64,000 nucleotides of DNA from Hofstenia miamia (taxonomy: Eukaryota; Xenacoelomorpha; Acoela), in assembly GCA_004352715.1 (NCBI GenBank), contig SCFE01000047.1, positions 1,010,606 through 1,074,605 of the forward strand. The letters are read 5' to 3'. This document shows, piece by piece, positions 45,171 to 57,682 of this stretch (within the stretch, counting starts at the first letter, position 1; the number at the start of each line of letters is the position of its first letter). Under the pieces are notes generated by a model that was not told where the DNA came from, ran no database searches, and worked only from the letters and a program-made list of their open reading frames with translations. The position numbers and the translations under genes were made by a program.

Positions 45171-48100
45171 TGTTTGTAGAAAACTCTTCTGGTAAAAACA
45201 ACGACATGAGTATGAGTGGTGAGGCATAAAAAGTTATATTTGTAGATTTAATATGTTTTAAAATTGCATCCATTAATCGCTTTGTTTACTTCTATAATTT
45301 ATGTCACGAGAATTGTTTAATATCCATTCTAATAATACATTTATAAATATTGCAACTAATTAGCACTCATGTAAACCTACAAATGTTAAAATAAGAGAAG
45401 TAAATTTAAATATCAATATCACAATTTTTGCATATTGCGTAACAATAAAAGTAATTCTGTTTGTTAAATATTGATGTTAAATTATTGGTAGTTTTGAATG
45501 TCACAGAATGTTCGACTTGTTGTGAAAAGAGTTTAGTGGCAAACATTTGCTGTTTTGGAGTAATACTGTTATGGAAAAATTGTTGTGATCATTTTGTCCA
45601 TGTAAAGAATAGAACTGACTTGTACATATTTTTCATCTGTTTGAAATAGGAAATTTAGTAAAACAAAAACCTAATGCAGCACAGATAAACGCTGTCAAAA
45701 TGTATAATATAAAGTACTTGCAATCAATATTTTTGTAAGTGACCAAAGATCTTTTACCATTAATGTACAATTATGTATCACCGTATTTTGCTTTTGAATT
45801 AAGGGAGTGTTCATTATAAAAAATATTATAAGCACATTGGTATTCATTCTGAAACAACTATGGACATAGTTCTCAGAGTAATATAAAGTCGAGACACATG
45901 TGAGTTTAAAGCTATAATGTGACACAGAGATGGAAAAGGCCAGAAAACCCTGCCCACTTACATTAACTTATTAACGGCCCATTTTTATCATTATTGTATA
46001 GAATTTGTTTTAAATTTTAGGTTTGCTACAGCAATTCTAAAATTTTTTAATAAAATATGTTCATTGCAATGGAAAAAATATTATTCAATNTAGAATTTGT
46101 TTTAAATTTTAGGTTTGCTACAGCAATTCTAAAAATTTTTAATAAAATATGTTCATTGCAATGGAAAAAATATTATTCAATTTTAGAAAAGTACATGATA
46201 CTAATGTAAAATTTCAATTTTATTTTTCAATAAATTGTTTATAAATTCTGTAGAATTCATTGTCTAAATTAATTTGCACGGGCCATTGATAAAATTAGAT
46301 ACTACTTTAAATCACTTACATTTAATATGTGAGTATCATTACATTTTTGCATTTGCGAATGGGCATATGCATGAATAACTTCATAATTGCAAAATGAATT
46401 ATTCCTGATAAGTCATTAACAGCATTAAAGAAAGTGGTTTATTAATAGTGTGCATGGTGGATGAACAACCAAATTTGTACATGAAGTAGTTTGCTTCATC
46501 GGTGTCATTTCCTCATTATAAAATTATAAATTTGTAGAATACTTTTGTGATTATGATAAAGCAAGAATTGTTGATGTGCTATTTGACAAACAAGTGAATT
46601 ATTCTTGGATTATGTATTAAGGCTAGATGCGGAATCTGATATTTGGGTCATAATTTTTGTAAGCCACGGAGCTCCAAATTGCCAAGATTTTTTGAAAAGT
46701 AGCATAGAAATTTTCATCAGCATTAATTAAGCAAGGACTCTAATACATATGTTTTGAAACTTTGGCAAATAATTTCCAAATATTTGGTTAAAAATGCAAA
46801 GTTTTTGTAAATGGCAAATTTCTAAATATTTGAAAAATATTATTCAAATAATTGCAAAGTTATCTAAAATTTTACAACTTGAATATTCCTAACTTGCAGT
46901 TTATTTGATGGAATGTTCAATTTCACCAAACAGTGTCGCGCTAAATTTCCCTCATGTAGTTCGTTTTTCAAAAAACTCACAATTGTGACAACAGTGATAT
47001 GTTATTGATTGTATTTAGCACATAATATAATCAATTGCTAGATGACGCAGTTTCATAAAACGAGTTAACTTTGCAGAGGTAAATTGTGTCATTGGATTAA
47101 TGAAATAATTTACTATTGAGAGGTCAAATTTAGAGAGCTCGTTTTTAATTATTTTTATTTAATTTTATCAGGATTAACTTTACAGAGATTAACTGTAGAG
47201 AAATGTGTATTCTCAATATTATTGCAAGCACCACACCTGAGTTAAATCTATTGAATCAAATCAAATTGATTGCATGCAATACCACACGTTTGAACGCTTT
47301 CAATAAAACAGATAAAACATAGAAATTTCAGTTAGAATATTGCTCTTATTCATAACATGCAAATACGTGAAAGTACGGCCTTCCAAAATTCAAAGTCGAA
47401 ACTTGAAGGTGGTGTAATTACATGAAATAAATGTTGCTAAATGGAAGTTATAAACAAGATAAAACTTAATGGCAAAACTTTGAAAAGAAGTTGATAGAAA
47501 ACATTATGAATATCACCTAAACAAAAATAATTCTTAGACCATTGACAGCCTATTATTGTTTCAATTATTGGCTATTGATTATTGGCATTTGAACTCTTTG
47601 CCTTTTTAGGCCAATGATTCTGTAATGTGGGATTGTCTTAATGATTTTCAAACAGCACTACTATAGTGTTGAAAATTTAAAGAAATTTCATACGGTCTAG
47701 AGTTTCTCAGTTTAAGATTTTGTCTTTTTTTACAGTGACACTTATTCTTCAATCAGTTTTAGTAAATGTTAGCAATACTGGAGTTCTCTGCGACAATTTA
47801 ATATTCTATTTAAATTTGGAAGTGTCACCACTAATTTCATGCCTAATTATGTGTATTTCTTGCCATGCGTTTCACATTCAAACATCTAGATACATTTCAA
47901 TAATCATGAGATGTAATGATATATATCTGGAAATTGAGACAATGCTATTGAAAATGATATTTTGAATCAATATTCTAAATATTCAATTTGATTATTACAT
48001 TGCTGCATTCAAAATGTTTTGAGAGTAGTATTCTAGCAATATCTCAATTGATTTAATATTAAAAACTTTGGTACAAATTGAAATGTTAACCCACCAAGTA

Positions 48101-48840
48101 ATCCTAGCTTTTCTATCAGTTGTCTTGCAGCACTTTCTTTTATTGTGTGCTATGTCATGTGCGGCATATTGTTTTCCTTAACATAGACAACCCAGAAAAT
48201 GTAAAACTTTCGTTCATTCACACAATAATATTATAGAGCTAGTTCTACATCCGTTTGTGCAAATTTATTGAAAGTATGGCAGGAAACAACATCAGGTTAC
48301 AGGTCATTTCATCATGCTGCAAGAATCAGATGACTAACTATTTCGAGTGCTATTGTAGCAAACATTGACAAGGTGTGAGAACTTGAAAATTGCTGCCCCT
48401 CTCTCAATGTTTGTTAAAGTAAAATTAATTGATATCAACATTTTCTCACTTGTTCAATTTTAATCTATGATATGCTTACTCTGCTAGTGTGCCCTATTCA
48501 CTAATTGCAAAATACAATTTACAGTAAATAGAATTTGCTTGCAAAATTTGAAACATGCTTCTAACTTTGTATGCAATCAAAAAATTTATTTTCATTCATT
48601 ATCTACTTTAATGAAAAATAATGTGAAACATACTATAAAAAAACACTGATTATTAGATTGCCTTGTTTGACATCTGATATGTGAAGTAATGATGTCTAGG
48701 TGTCTCTAAATATACAATAAGTTCATTTTCATCCATGCACTATTTCTTTCATTTACAAGAAATAGAGAAAGAGTTAGTAGGCTACTCTCATAACTTTTTG
48801 AACACATTAATAATTTATGTTTAATAATACTTTATGTTAA
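45171..48840. other. No gene recognised; includes 91-bp duplication across a single N
   Basis: AT-rich sequence. 45999-46089 is repeated as 46091-46181 with one N between (46090). Hydrophobic frames at 45461-45649 and 47720-47965 lack motifs. Confidence 0.6.
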
Positions 48841-48853
48841 TTCAATATTTTAG

Positions 48854-49263
48854 ATGTTTGTGGAAGCACTACATTGATGCTGGATGTTCAAGAGACTATT
48901 CAGCAGTATACTCCAAATTCGACCATAATAGTTACTGCTGGTTTTCAAAGTTCACTGAATCTAGATGTAAATTTTTATTGCTTGTGCATACAATATTTGA
49001 CATTTAGTGCTTGGAAATGAAATACAATTTTACTGAGTGGACGCACGTACTAATTGAATGTCAGCTTATTTCAGTGTTTGAAGGGAACAATAATACTTTT
49101 GGATTTAATGCTACTGTGATTTATGAAAAAATACCAACAAGAAATGGATCAATTAATACAGCTGCTATTCAAAATTTTTTAATGAGGTCACCCTCTATCG
49201 TAACTTGTGTAGCAACAGAGGAGAAATTTGAAACTTTTGATTGTCCATCAACATCAACTGCAA
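48854..49263 (+). CDS. Host gene: two exons of a Cys-containing extracellular-like module (copy 1)
   Basis: Exon A (48854-48966) begins after TTTTAG and ends before GTAAAT; exon B (49008-49263) begins after CATTTAG and ends before GTAATA. The 41-bp intron is phase 0; both outer boundaries are phase 1, so the pair is a symmetrical insertable module. Exon A encodes VCGSTTLMLDVQETIQQY... Exon B starts CLEMKYNFTEW, continues ECQLISVFEGNNNTFGFNAT, and ends with CPSTSTAS. NFT and NAT are N-glycosylation sites. The exon pair at 58388-58779 matches in Cys placement, the NFT site, C(E/Q)L.S(I/V)F and FGFN.T, length and phases. I do not recognise the family. The strand-helix-strand pattern after FGFN could be SEA-like, but that is a guess. 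Confidence 0.6.
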
Positions 49264-49720
49264 GTAATATTTATAAATACAAGTATACAAATATTTATAT
49301 ATACAAGTATACATGTGATGATTGCGATAAATCATATATCGGTGAAACTAAGCGACATCTGGGAATAAGATCTAATGAGAATTTAATAGGTCATCTGAAT
49401 TGTGAAATTTTTACCCATCACCATCAAACAAAAAAAGATCAATTTAAAATTTTACTAAGAACTAAACATCCGAAAATAGCAGAGGCAATATATATATAAA
49501 AGAAACAACAAAGGGTAAATTATTAAATCGACAACAAAGCATGATGACCTTAAATTTATTCTAAGTGTATGTAATAAGATCATTTATATTTAGTGTAGTT
49601 TATTGTAAATTTATTTACCGCATATTTTGTAAACTGACGATGATGGTAACACATCGAAATCGATATTTAAGACTGTCGTCACATTCAAATAATATTAGAA
49701 AGCTCAGTTTGCTTACACAT
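49264..49720 (+). pseudogene. Penelope-like element fragment: GIY-YIG endonuclease and 3' tail
   Basis: IYKYTCDDCDKSYIGETKRH (49297-49356) contains the CxxC and the YIG motif, followed by H.NCEIFTHHHQTKKDQFKIL and ...AEAIYI (to 49499), then LNRQQ in the same frame region. This is the C-terminal endonuclease of a Penelope-like element; the RT is missing. It starts immediately after host exon B, within the same open frame. Downstream, CTGACGA (49634) and GAAA (49656) enclose a GATG/CATC stem, resembling the hammerhead-like core found in these elements' terminal repeats. Confidence 0.7.
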
Positions 49721-49745
49721 AATTAATATTTTTTAATTCTACCAA

Positions 49746-49817
49746 NNNNNNNNNNNNNNNNNNNNNNNNNNNNNNNNNNNNNNNNNNNNNNNNNNNNNNN
49801 NNNNNNNNNNNNNNNNN
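49746..49817. other. Assembly gap (72 N)
   Basis: A short run of Ns. Confidence 0.95.
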
Positions 49818-49877
49818 GAATGAGTTCGCAAAATTCGGAAGATAAATCATAAATACTCGAATTCAAAAGTACATATA

Positions 49878-50400
49878 CCGTATTTACCCGTGTATAAGCC
49901 GCATCCGTAGATAAGTCGCACCCCGAGTTTGGGAGAAGATTTTTAAGAAAAAAAGTTTTTTGAGCAATATAAAAATTCACAAGCACTGAATCAACAAAAC
50001 ATATTTATTTAAATTATTCAGATATTTTTTACAACTTTGAAGAAAAGAAACCTGCATTTCCGCGATTTATATCCTATCTTAATAGATTAAGTAAACCTAT
50101 AAACCTATATAGATCTTGTAAAGGATGCTGATCTAAATTGCTCTTGATATTTGCATGCATATTATTTCTAAGCTAACAATACATTCTAATACTTCAATAT
50201 TGTGATATTTTTAATTAATTAATTGTTTGTCTTTTAAACAAGGATATTACTTTACTTTAATGTATATTACAGCAAGATCTCGTACTTTATTTTACAATAT
50301 ATGTGCAAATTAGGTGTCTTCGCGAGATGATTCTATAGATAAGCCGCACCCCCGCTTTGGGAGCAATTTTTCATGAAAAAAGGTGCGGCTTTATTTTTTT
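49878..50400. repeat. MITE-like repeat with GTATAAGCCGCA motifs
   Basis: The left part has GTATTTACCCGTGTATAAGC and AGATAAGTCGCACCCCGAGT. The right part has AGATAAGCCGCACCCCCGCT and then the inverse motif GGTGCGGCTTTA. The direct and inverted GCCGCACC motifs, GC-rich in an AT-rich background, suggest a small non-autonomous DNA transposon, perhaps a composite of two copies. Superfamily not determined. Confidence 0.5.
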
Positions 50401-51130
50401 CTAATTTCTGACAAGTAGTATCTATGTATTCCTGTGATTGCAACCAAATATTCTCAATATTAATTTGAATTTTTATTCGATGTTCGATCGTCTGCCTAGC
50501 ACTTTTTGTTCGCAGTAAATATTTATAAACCTTGTAAAGTGGTATCTGCTATTATCAAATGTTAATTTAAATTTTGATTTCTCAACGCACAGTCGTATTA
50601 TTTTTACTTACAGATTTCCCTAACCGTTAATTTGATTAACCTTTTAGATATAAATATTTTTTCTAAATTGGCATTTGCTTTTCCGGATATCTTTATACAT
50701 ATCTTTTATTTTCAATTGTTATTTATGATTAATATCTGTAACTAATTATAGGGCATTGCTTCGGGTACAGTAGTGCTATGGGTAACTGTAACTGACTACC
50801 AATAACCAATACGTACTTGAATGGATGAAGTAGGAATTAGAAGAGTAAAGTTTTATTTGCATCTACGATAACAAACCAGTGTGGCCTTTCAACTTTCAAT
50901 GAGCTGAGCGTAGGTACTTTTTTTCCTTAATTCTGCGTCAGCCGGAGGCCATCCAAGTATCAGAAGAATTACCATGATCTTTTTTCTCTGGGTTGTTATT
51001 GGAGTACACAATTGGTAACACGTTATCTAGCTACATTACAGATAAGAAGCTAATTTCAATTTATTACTCTCTTATGTTGTTTGGTTAGAATATTCCACCG
51101 TGAAATGAAGATTCCGAAGTAGTGATCATT
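50401..51130. other. No gene recognised
   Basis: AT-rich sequence without a supported coding frame or clear repeat. Confidence 0.5.
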
Positions 51131-51132
51131 CT

Positions 51133-51135
<3 letters not shown>

Positions 51136-51198
<63 letters not shown>
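51136..51198. repeat. (TA)n microsatellite, about 63 bp
   Basis: An uninterrupted TA array, the longest without Ns in the window. Confidence 0.95.
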
Positions 51199-51204
<6 letters not shown>

Positions 51205-51214
51205 GCAATGCAAA

Positions 51215-51290
51215 TAAACTTTATGAGCCAAGTACCGACCGAAACCTGTCGGCTAGCATTAGTTGTCACTAGCCATTTACCGGTCCGACC
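51215..51290. other. Cluster of nested inverted repeats
   Basis: CCGACCGAAACCTGTCGG forms a 5-bp stem with a GAAA-containing loop. GGCTAG...CTAGCC forms a second stem, and GTCGG pairs again with CCGAC at about 51280. The segment is GC-rich against its surroundings. It could be part of a structured repeat or element terminus; function unknown. Confidence 0.4.
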
Positions 51291-51727
51291 TTACAATTCC
51301 TGTACTGTTCCAACTTTAATAGGACAGCTAAACTATTTATTTCACCTAGTGAAGCACTGACAAATATTTTTCCAACTAGCTCAATTGAACCCTGAAATAA
51401 CGGGCTGAACTGGATATTGGCCCCTGTGAAAACAAGGTATTCAGTGCCTAATGTCAGTAAGAAGGTGAAAAACGGTTAGTCAAGGATATCTCTCCAACAG
51501 AATTGGTAGACGTGGAGAGGCTACTTTCAATCTAACAAGCAAATCTAATCAGACTACAGAAGCAATTCAACTGAAAAATATGTATTTTATGTCTTTCTTG
51601 GACAATAAATATTTATTGCATATTTTTAATTTTATAATTTGATATTATTCATCTTTCTGAAGCCTATTGAACTGCATAGCATATTTTGCATTTTTGAGAT
51701 GCATGCATTTCCAAACCAAATTTTTGC

Positions 51728-51847
51728 TATCAAGGCACATGCTTATTTATCAATTTAAACATTTAGATATAATGACGCCCCTGATTTTATCAAGGCACAT
51801 GCTTATTTATCAATTTAAACATTTAGATATAATGACGCCCCTGATTT
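51728..51847. repeat. Perfect 60-bp tandem duplication
   Basis: Two identical 60-bp units (51728-51787, 51788-51847) lie side by side. No N is adjacent, so it may be real or a local assembly effect. Confidence 0.9.
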
Positions 51848-52904
51848 CAACCCAAGAAAAAATTACAGGTATGCAAATGTATTTAATAGTGTTGTTTAGA
51901 TTTTCCTTATTAATAAATGCTATTAGTGTAATATATTACTTGTGACTTAATTTAAAACAGTTCCTAATATTTAAGTACTTGTAGTTTGGAGAAATTAATT
52001 ATTATTTACTTTGGTAACTGATTATATACAACAAAATTTTAATAATAAATATGTCGATGTTTTAAATATTCTTGAGTGAATTCACACAAACTGCTATTCT
52101 TTGCTTGTAAGAATCTACTAATATAGTGTGACATCGCTCCATTGTACTGCGCTGTAGTTTGATGAGCATCAGTGCTGTCTTATTACACTCAAACAGTTAA
52201 CTATAGAATGGCCTATCCCTCAATGAGGAGCGCCGTAAGGTGTAACAGAAGTTGCACTAGAAGACCCTTTTACTTAATCCCAGCCGCTAACTTATTTTCT
52301 GTTTCTAGTATTTACTAAACTTCATATACAGTCCAAATGGGATTCGAACTATTTAGGCTGATTTCAACTCGAATTAAAATAGAAACAATACATGTCGAAA
52401 AGTGTTGCTACTTGCTTGTTACATACATTACTTCTGAGTTTTCATAGTCCACTGGAGTGATGTAATCATACCAAGGAATTTATCTAAAGCAATTTCATGT
52501 TTGCTTCATTTAATAAAAGAACTACTTAATGGCAACTGCTAATTTTTTTATGATGCTACTCGCATCCACTGAACTTATAGTTGAAGGAGATCAAAGTGTT
52601 AACACAAATCTAATTTTAATTTATAATGACTTTCATCGATAAGCGATAGTTTCACTTACAACTTACATGAAAGCTCAAGTAAGAACTAATTTCTTTTAAG
52701 AATTTTCAGAGTCTCAGCTCCATTGCCATCTCAATTACTCTAACCTAATTTATATATTAAATATAGTAGAAAATAACGAATTTATAAATGGATTATATAT
52801 ATCTACTGAATAATTATGTTATGCTTTACAAGGTTTGCAAATATAAAAGTAATATATTAATACGCTTACACTTAAACCTGTGGAGAATCAGTAAATTCTA
52901 ATTA
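51848..52904. other. No gene recognised
   Basis: Non-coding AT-rich sequence. A somewhat more GC-balanced part at 52130-52290 shows no open frame of note. Confidence 0.5.
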
Positions 52905-53654
52905 ATAGATCAAAAACTATTGAGGAAAGATTAAAATATTAATTGATTGCTAAGTAAATAATGTGTAGTAATGTTAGAAAACGGCAAATTAATCAAACTG
53001 CTTTGTTTGTATATAAACGACCTGTTACTTTTTTGTTTCTAGAAAAGTGCCTTATTACAATTTTTCTTTGTCAATGGCATAACTATTTCCAATTCTAGGT
53101 TTATCAGTGGCGAATTACTGAATTTTCATACGCTAAAAAATCAAATTTGAAGGCTTCTTCTTCTTGCCTGATGCACAAAAATATTGCTCAGGCAAAATTC
53201 AAATGAAGAGCTAGGGACAGAATTCTAGCAAACTTTGTTGAACGTTGTTTTATCGAATTTTTTTATAATATAAAATAGCTTAGATAATAAATTCGCAAAT
53301 TATTGCAATAAAATAATAATAATTTACAATCAATATTAATAGTATAAATTTCAAATGAATTTTTTCTCATTACTTCACAAATTAACCAAGGAAGCATTGA
53401 TATGATACTATGGTTGATTCTAGGTTTCACTCAAAATCAGAATGAGTCTCTTCATTGTCGATTGTGATAAATAATTTGTTGGTGCAGTCACGATAAAATG
53501 ACCTTGTGCCCGAGCCTGTTTGGAAATTCATGTTGAAGAACACTGCAGATCATTATTGGAGAAGCTAGGGTTTTCACTCAGTGGCAAACTCAACACCTAG
53601 AACAAAACACCTAAGAGCAGATTATTCCTCAGGAGATCATTTGTAATTAGTTGG

Positions 53655-53694
<40 letters not shown>

Positions 53695-55072
53695 ACAATG
53701 CTTTAGTTTTGAATTACAATTAAAATTTATCGGGTTTACGCTGGAAATGTTTAAATAGTAGTAGATTTTTACCATTTAATTATGAATAAAAGTTTTTTAT
53801 TACTCTTACCAATGATTAATATTTTTTGTTAATCACGTTTAATTTTTTTACGAAAGATATTAATTAATTTCGACAATTGTCGGGTATATTGTAGCTATAT
53901 ATTTTCTATTAAATTAATAATATTACAGTATAATTTCGTTGTTATAATGTTTTTAAATAATTATACGTGTTAAAAGCTAAGGATAACAACAATTATCCGC
54001 TTTGATGATAAATAATTTAATAAAAAATAAATACTGTATTTATTCCTAGTATTTTGTTTTCAACTATGACAATCTATATAATTATATTAAAAATCAATTT
54101 AAATTTTTTTAAGATTTTCTTAAAAATCGTTTTTCAAAAAAATTCAAACTGAGCAGCAAACGTGAAGTTAAGTTATTGATGGCCGAGCGAAATTTTTGAA
54201 ACATGATTTTAAATATTGGTAACTACACAATATACCAGAATTTTTAAATAAGTTTTTAGGATTTTATCAAACTGTTTATAAGAATGGCACAAAAATGTCT
54301 GCTATTCAATTCATCCTTCAAGAGCTGTTTTTAGATATAATGCATAAAAAACCTGAAAATATTAGATACTTTGCAAGAATGTTTGACGCTGTATCAGTAT
54401 ATTCACAAAATTTTTGAATTACCATTTTTAGCATACATTAATAAAAGGTAATTTATTAATCAAATTGTGAAAATTCACCTTCTAGTTAATATCTTGGTAG
54501 AATTTCATTGTTATCCTTGAAATTCACTTTCCAATAATTGAAATTTATTCTGAGCTTTGCCTTCCTATACGTTTGAGTGCTTCCTTGGTTAATTTGTGAA
54601 GTAATGAGAAAAAATTCATGTTAAAATTTATACTATTAATATTGATTGTAAATTATTATCATTTTATTGCAATAATTTGTGAATTTATTATCTAAGCTAT
54701 TTTATATTATAAAAAAAATTCGATAAAACAACGTTCAACAAGGTTTGCTAGAATTCTGTCCCTAGCTTTTCATTTGAATTTTGCCTGAGCAATATCTTTG
54801 TGCATCAGGCAAGAAGAAGAAGCCTTCAAAGTTTGATTTTTTAGCGGACGAAAATTCAGTAATTCGCCACTGATAAACCTAGAATTGGAAAGAGTTATGC
54901 CATTGACAAAGAAAAATTGTAATAAAGCACTTTTCTAGAAACAAAAAAGTAACAGGTCGTTTATATACAAACAAAGCAGTTTGATTAATTTGCCGTTTTC
55001 TAACATTACTACATTTTATTTACTTAGCAATCAATTAATATTTTAATCTTTCCGCAATAGTTTTTGATCTAT
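52905..55072. repeat. Large inverted repeat, about 490-bp arms, 1.2-kb spacer
   Basis: The left arm 52905-53397 and right arm 54578-55072 are inverted copies differing at scattered bases and short indels. Examples are TAGATCAAAAACTATTG at the outer ends and AATTAACCAAGGAAGCA at the inner ends. Shared internal landmarks are CTTGCCTGATGCACAAA and its complement, and GACAGAATTCTAGCAAAC and its complement. The spacer carries a (TA)n array (53661-53692) and no gene. It could be a foldback or long-TIR transposon lacking its transposase. Confidence 0.85.
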
Positions 55073-55289
55073 CCCTATAAAAGTCTGTCGTAAAGAGGAC
55101 AGAAAAAGTCATGCCACTCTTGTCAATATAAATCATCAAGTCATTTCTATAGGTGCACAAACCGACCTTTGAGCAGTATTGATGCTGAATTTCTGTATCT
55201 TTAAACTTGTTTTCATGAAATAATGATGAAAACAAAAATGTCTCACTAATAACTTGAGTTCATCCACCTCAGACTCGATAGGTGTTTAC

Positions 55290-56340
55290 AAATCAATATT
55301 TTACACAATGCCTCTTTATTCATTTCAGGTTATACAATCAATTGTATGAATTTTATAAAAACATAAAACCTAAAAAAATCTTAGCATTTGAGTATTCAAA
55401 TATATATCATAGCATAAAATTAACCAATAGCAGCATTTCTGAATTAACTTCAAAGTTGAGAACACTTTAACTTCCTTTAATTTTACACAACATTTCCTTT
55501 TTGTCAAGTCCTCTACAAGTCTTTATCCGAAATGCTAATACGAAGTCATATTTTACAATTGGTACATCATATAGTTTAGCATCACATAATGTCTTGAACA
55601 CACTCTATCACCATCTGATATCATTAAAGTGTAGTGTAAGGTGTACTTTGCTAAAGGTGATTATTGAAATTTATAGAAAATCGAGTTTACAAATCAGAAT
55701 GCACATTAAAAAACTTTCAAGAATTTCAACAATCACCTATTGGCTGGTGAAACATAATAAGTGCTGTTTTTGACTCCATATGCTACCACGGGAACTAGCA
55801 AAAGAATTTTCATTGCGCATATAGTTTGGGTTAATACATACCACGGGAATAAATACTGTAATATAGTGACATCACTTCATAATCCAAAACTTCTCCTGTC
55901 TCTGCACTAATCACATAACAACATACTTTGAAATGTGACCTCATTTGTGCCAAAAACATCAGCAGACAAAGCAACATCAGCACATGTGTCATTTGAAAGA
56001 TTCAAGCGATAAGAATAATAATCATGTACAGAAAAATCTGTAATGGGTTTATGAATGAGTTGGATGGTATTATTTCATGCTCTCGTAGATAATGATCCTA
56101 TAAAAATGTTTGTGAAACGATACATTTTGATATTTCTTTGCATTTTTGTAAGAAAAAATTGTTTTACAGAACCTCACTTGTCATTTCTGAAACTTCTGCA
56201 ATTCTTGAGGCAGTATCCTATGCAATTCCCCACAAAAGGTATGATAAAATCATCCCCATTTTATCCTCATATACTTCATTTTGATAAGGCTACCCAGGAA
56301 ATTCTTGTGTCCAACCACAACCAGAGCATTTTTCTAGCCA
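55290..56340 (-). pseudogene. Mutator-like transposase domain relic
   Basis: The minus strand around 55985-55870 reads DVALSADVFGTNEVTFQSM then, one frame over, VISAETGEVLDYEVMS. This matches the conserved start of the Mutator-like transposase domain widespread in invertebrates (a Ser-Asp-Gly-Trp type block, then VIS..TG.VLDYEV.S). Farther along, at 55650-55595, LHYTLMISDGDRVCS matches the domain's conserved ISDGD motif. Many stops and shifts. No terminal repeats recognised. Confidence 0.6.
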
Positions 56341-56769
56341 TTCAGTAGCATCTGCATGAACATATAACTGCGTTATTGAAACACACTATCGATGCCACAA
56401 TTGTGACTTACATTTAATTTACTCTGCAACGACATTTAGGGAAAGATACTGAATTTAGAAGAAGTTGCTAAGTTATTACTTAGAATTTTATTGTTTGGTT
56501 TCTTTCTATGAGACGTAATGGACAATTTATGTGATCTAGTACCATACAAATGCAAACTAAAAAGTAAACGTTTCGCGTATATTTCTTTACGTATGAATCC
56601 ATTAATTCAACAAAGTGTAAATACGCCCTAAAAATATGTAGTAAAATTACAAATTTTAATTTTATTCTGCTTGTCCTGCTTTTGTTTATAATTGAACAAT
56701 GCATGATGTTGCTTGAAGCATTTGTCTCAACGTGTAAAATGTAACTCATAAATATTTAATTGAAATGTG

Positions 56770-57140
56770 AGATTTATTTCATATTACATGTTTTAGAATT
56801 CAAAAACGCTTAAAAACGAACAATTGCCGGGTTACAACAAAAAAATCATTTGTTTAATGTATAGGTTAACTAACTATAATTGGTGAAATACGTCATTTAA
56901 CAGAATGTATAGATAAAAATCCATGATTATATGTTATGGAAATTGGGATCTATCTAGAAACCAACAATTGTTGGTTTATTACCAAAAAAATAATTTGCTG
57001 AAGGTATAGGTAATATTAAAATAACTACAAATAATAGATAAAATTAAATATTTATATATTGCAGTGGTTAGAGACTTTAATAAAAACCAGCAATTAACAA
57101 TTGTGGCTTATCACAAAAAAATTTTTGACTTTCTATGTAA
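56770..57140. repeat. Three degenerate tandem units of about 130 bp
   Basis: Similar blocks begin at about 56815 (AACGAACAATTGCCGGGTTA), 56958 (AACCAACAATTGTTGGTTTA) and 57084 (AACCAGCAATTAACAATTGT). Each is followed by an ACAAAAAAAT-like run and a GTATAGGT-like segment. This looks like a decayed satellite. Confidence 0.55.
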
Positions 57141-57400
57141 ATGGAAAAATGAATCATGCTAATGAAATAATAGAGCAGAAAACAATGCGTACGTAAGAAT
57201 ATGTTTTTAAGTGGTGCAGTAATCAGGAACGTCTAAAAACCTAGAATTCTTGGATTTTGTGTTATTAAATTATACATGTGCAGTGAAAAACAAAACTTTC
57301 AATGCGTATCTAAAATGTGAGCTTAAGTATTATACAATAAAGTTTTTAATGATATTACATAAGTCTTCATATACCCCTTAACAGAAAATTGAACCAATGT

Positions 57401-57428
57401 ATATATATATATATATATATATATACTG

Positions 57429-57465
<37 letters not shown>

Positions 57466-57682
57466 NNNNNNNNNNNNNNNNNNNNNNNNNNNNNNNNNNN
57501 NNNNNNNNNNNNNNNNNNNNNNNNNNNNNNNNNNNNNNNNNNNNNNNNNNNNNNNNNNNNNNNNNNNNNNNNNNNNNNNNNNNNNNNNNNNNNNNNNNNN
57601 NNNNNNNNNNNNATCTATTTGAAATTGTTTGTAGTAATGTATTCTAAATAGATTAACAATCAATTTCATAAATTATTTTCTT

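Noticed and set aside
47720-47965. Possible exon after TTTTTTTACAG at 47736
   Set aside because: A good acceptor-like sequence, but no frame resembles the module exons and no matching donor was found.
51728-51847. Repeat pair as CRISPR or satellite array
   Set aside because: Only two adjacent units with no spacer, in a eukaryotic genome.
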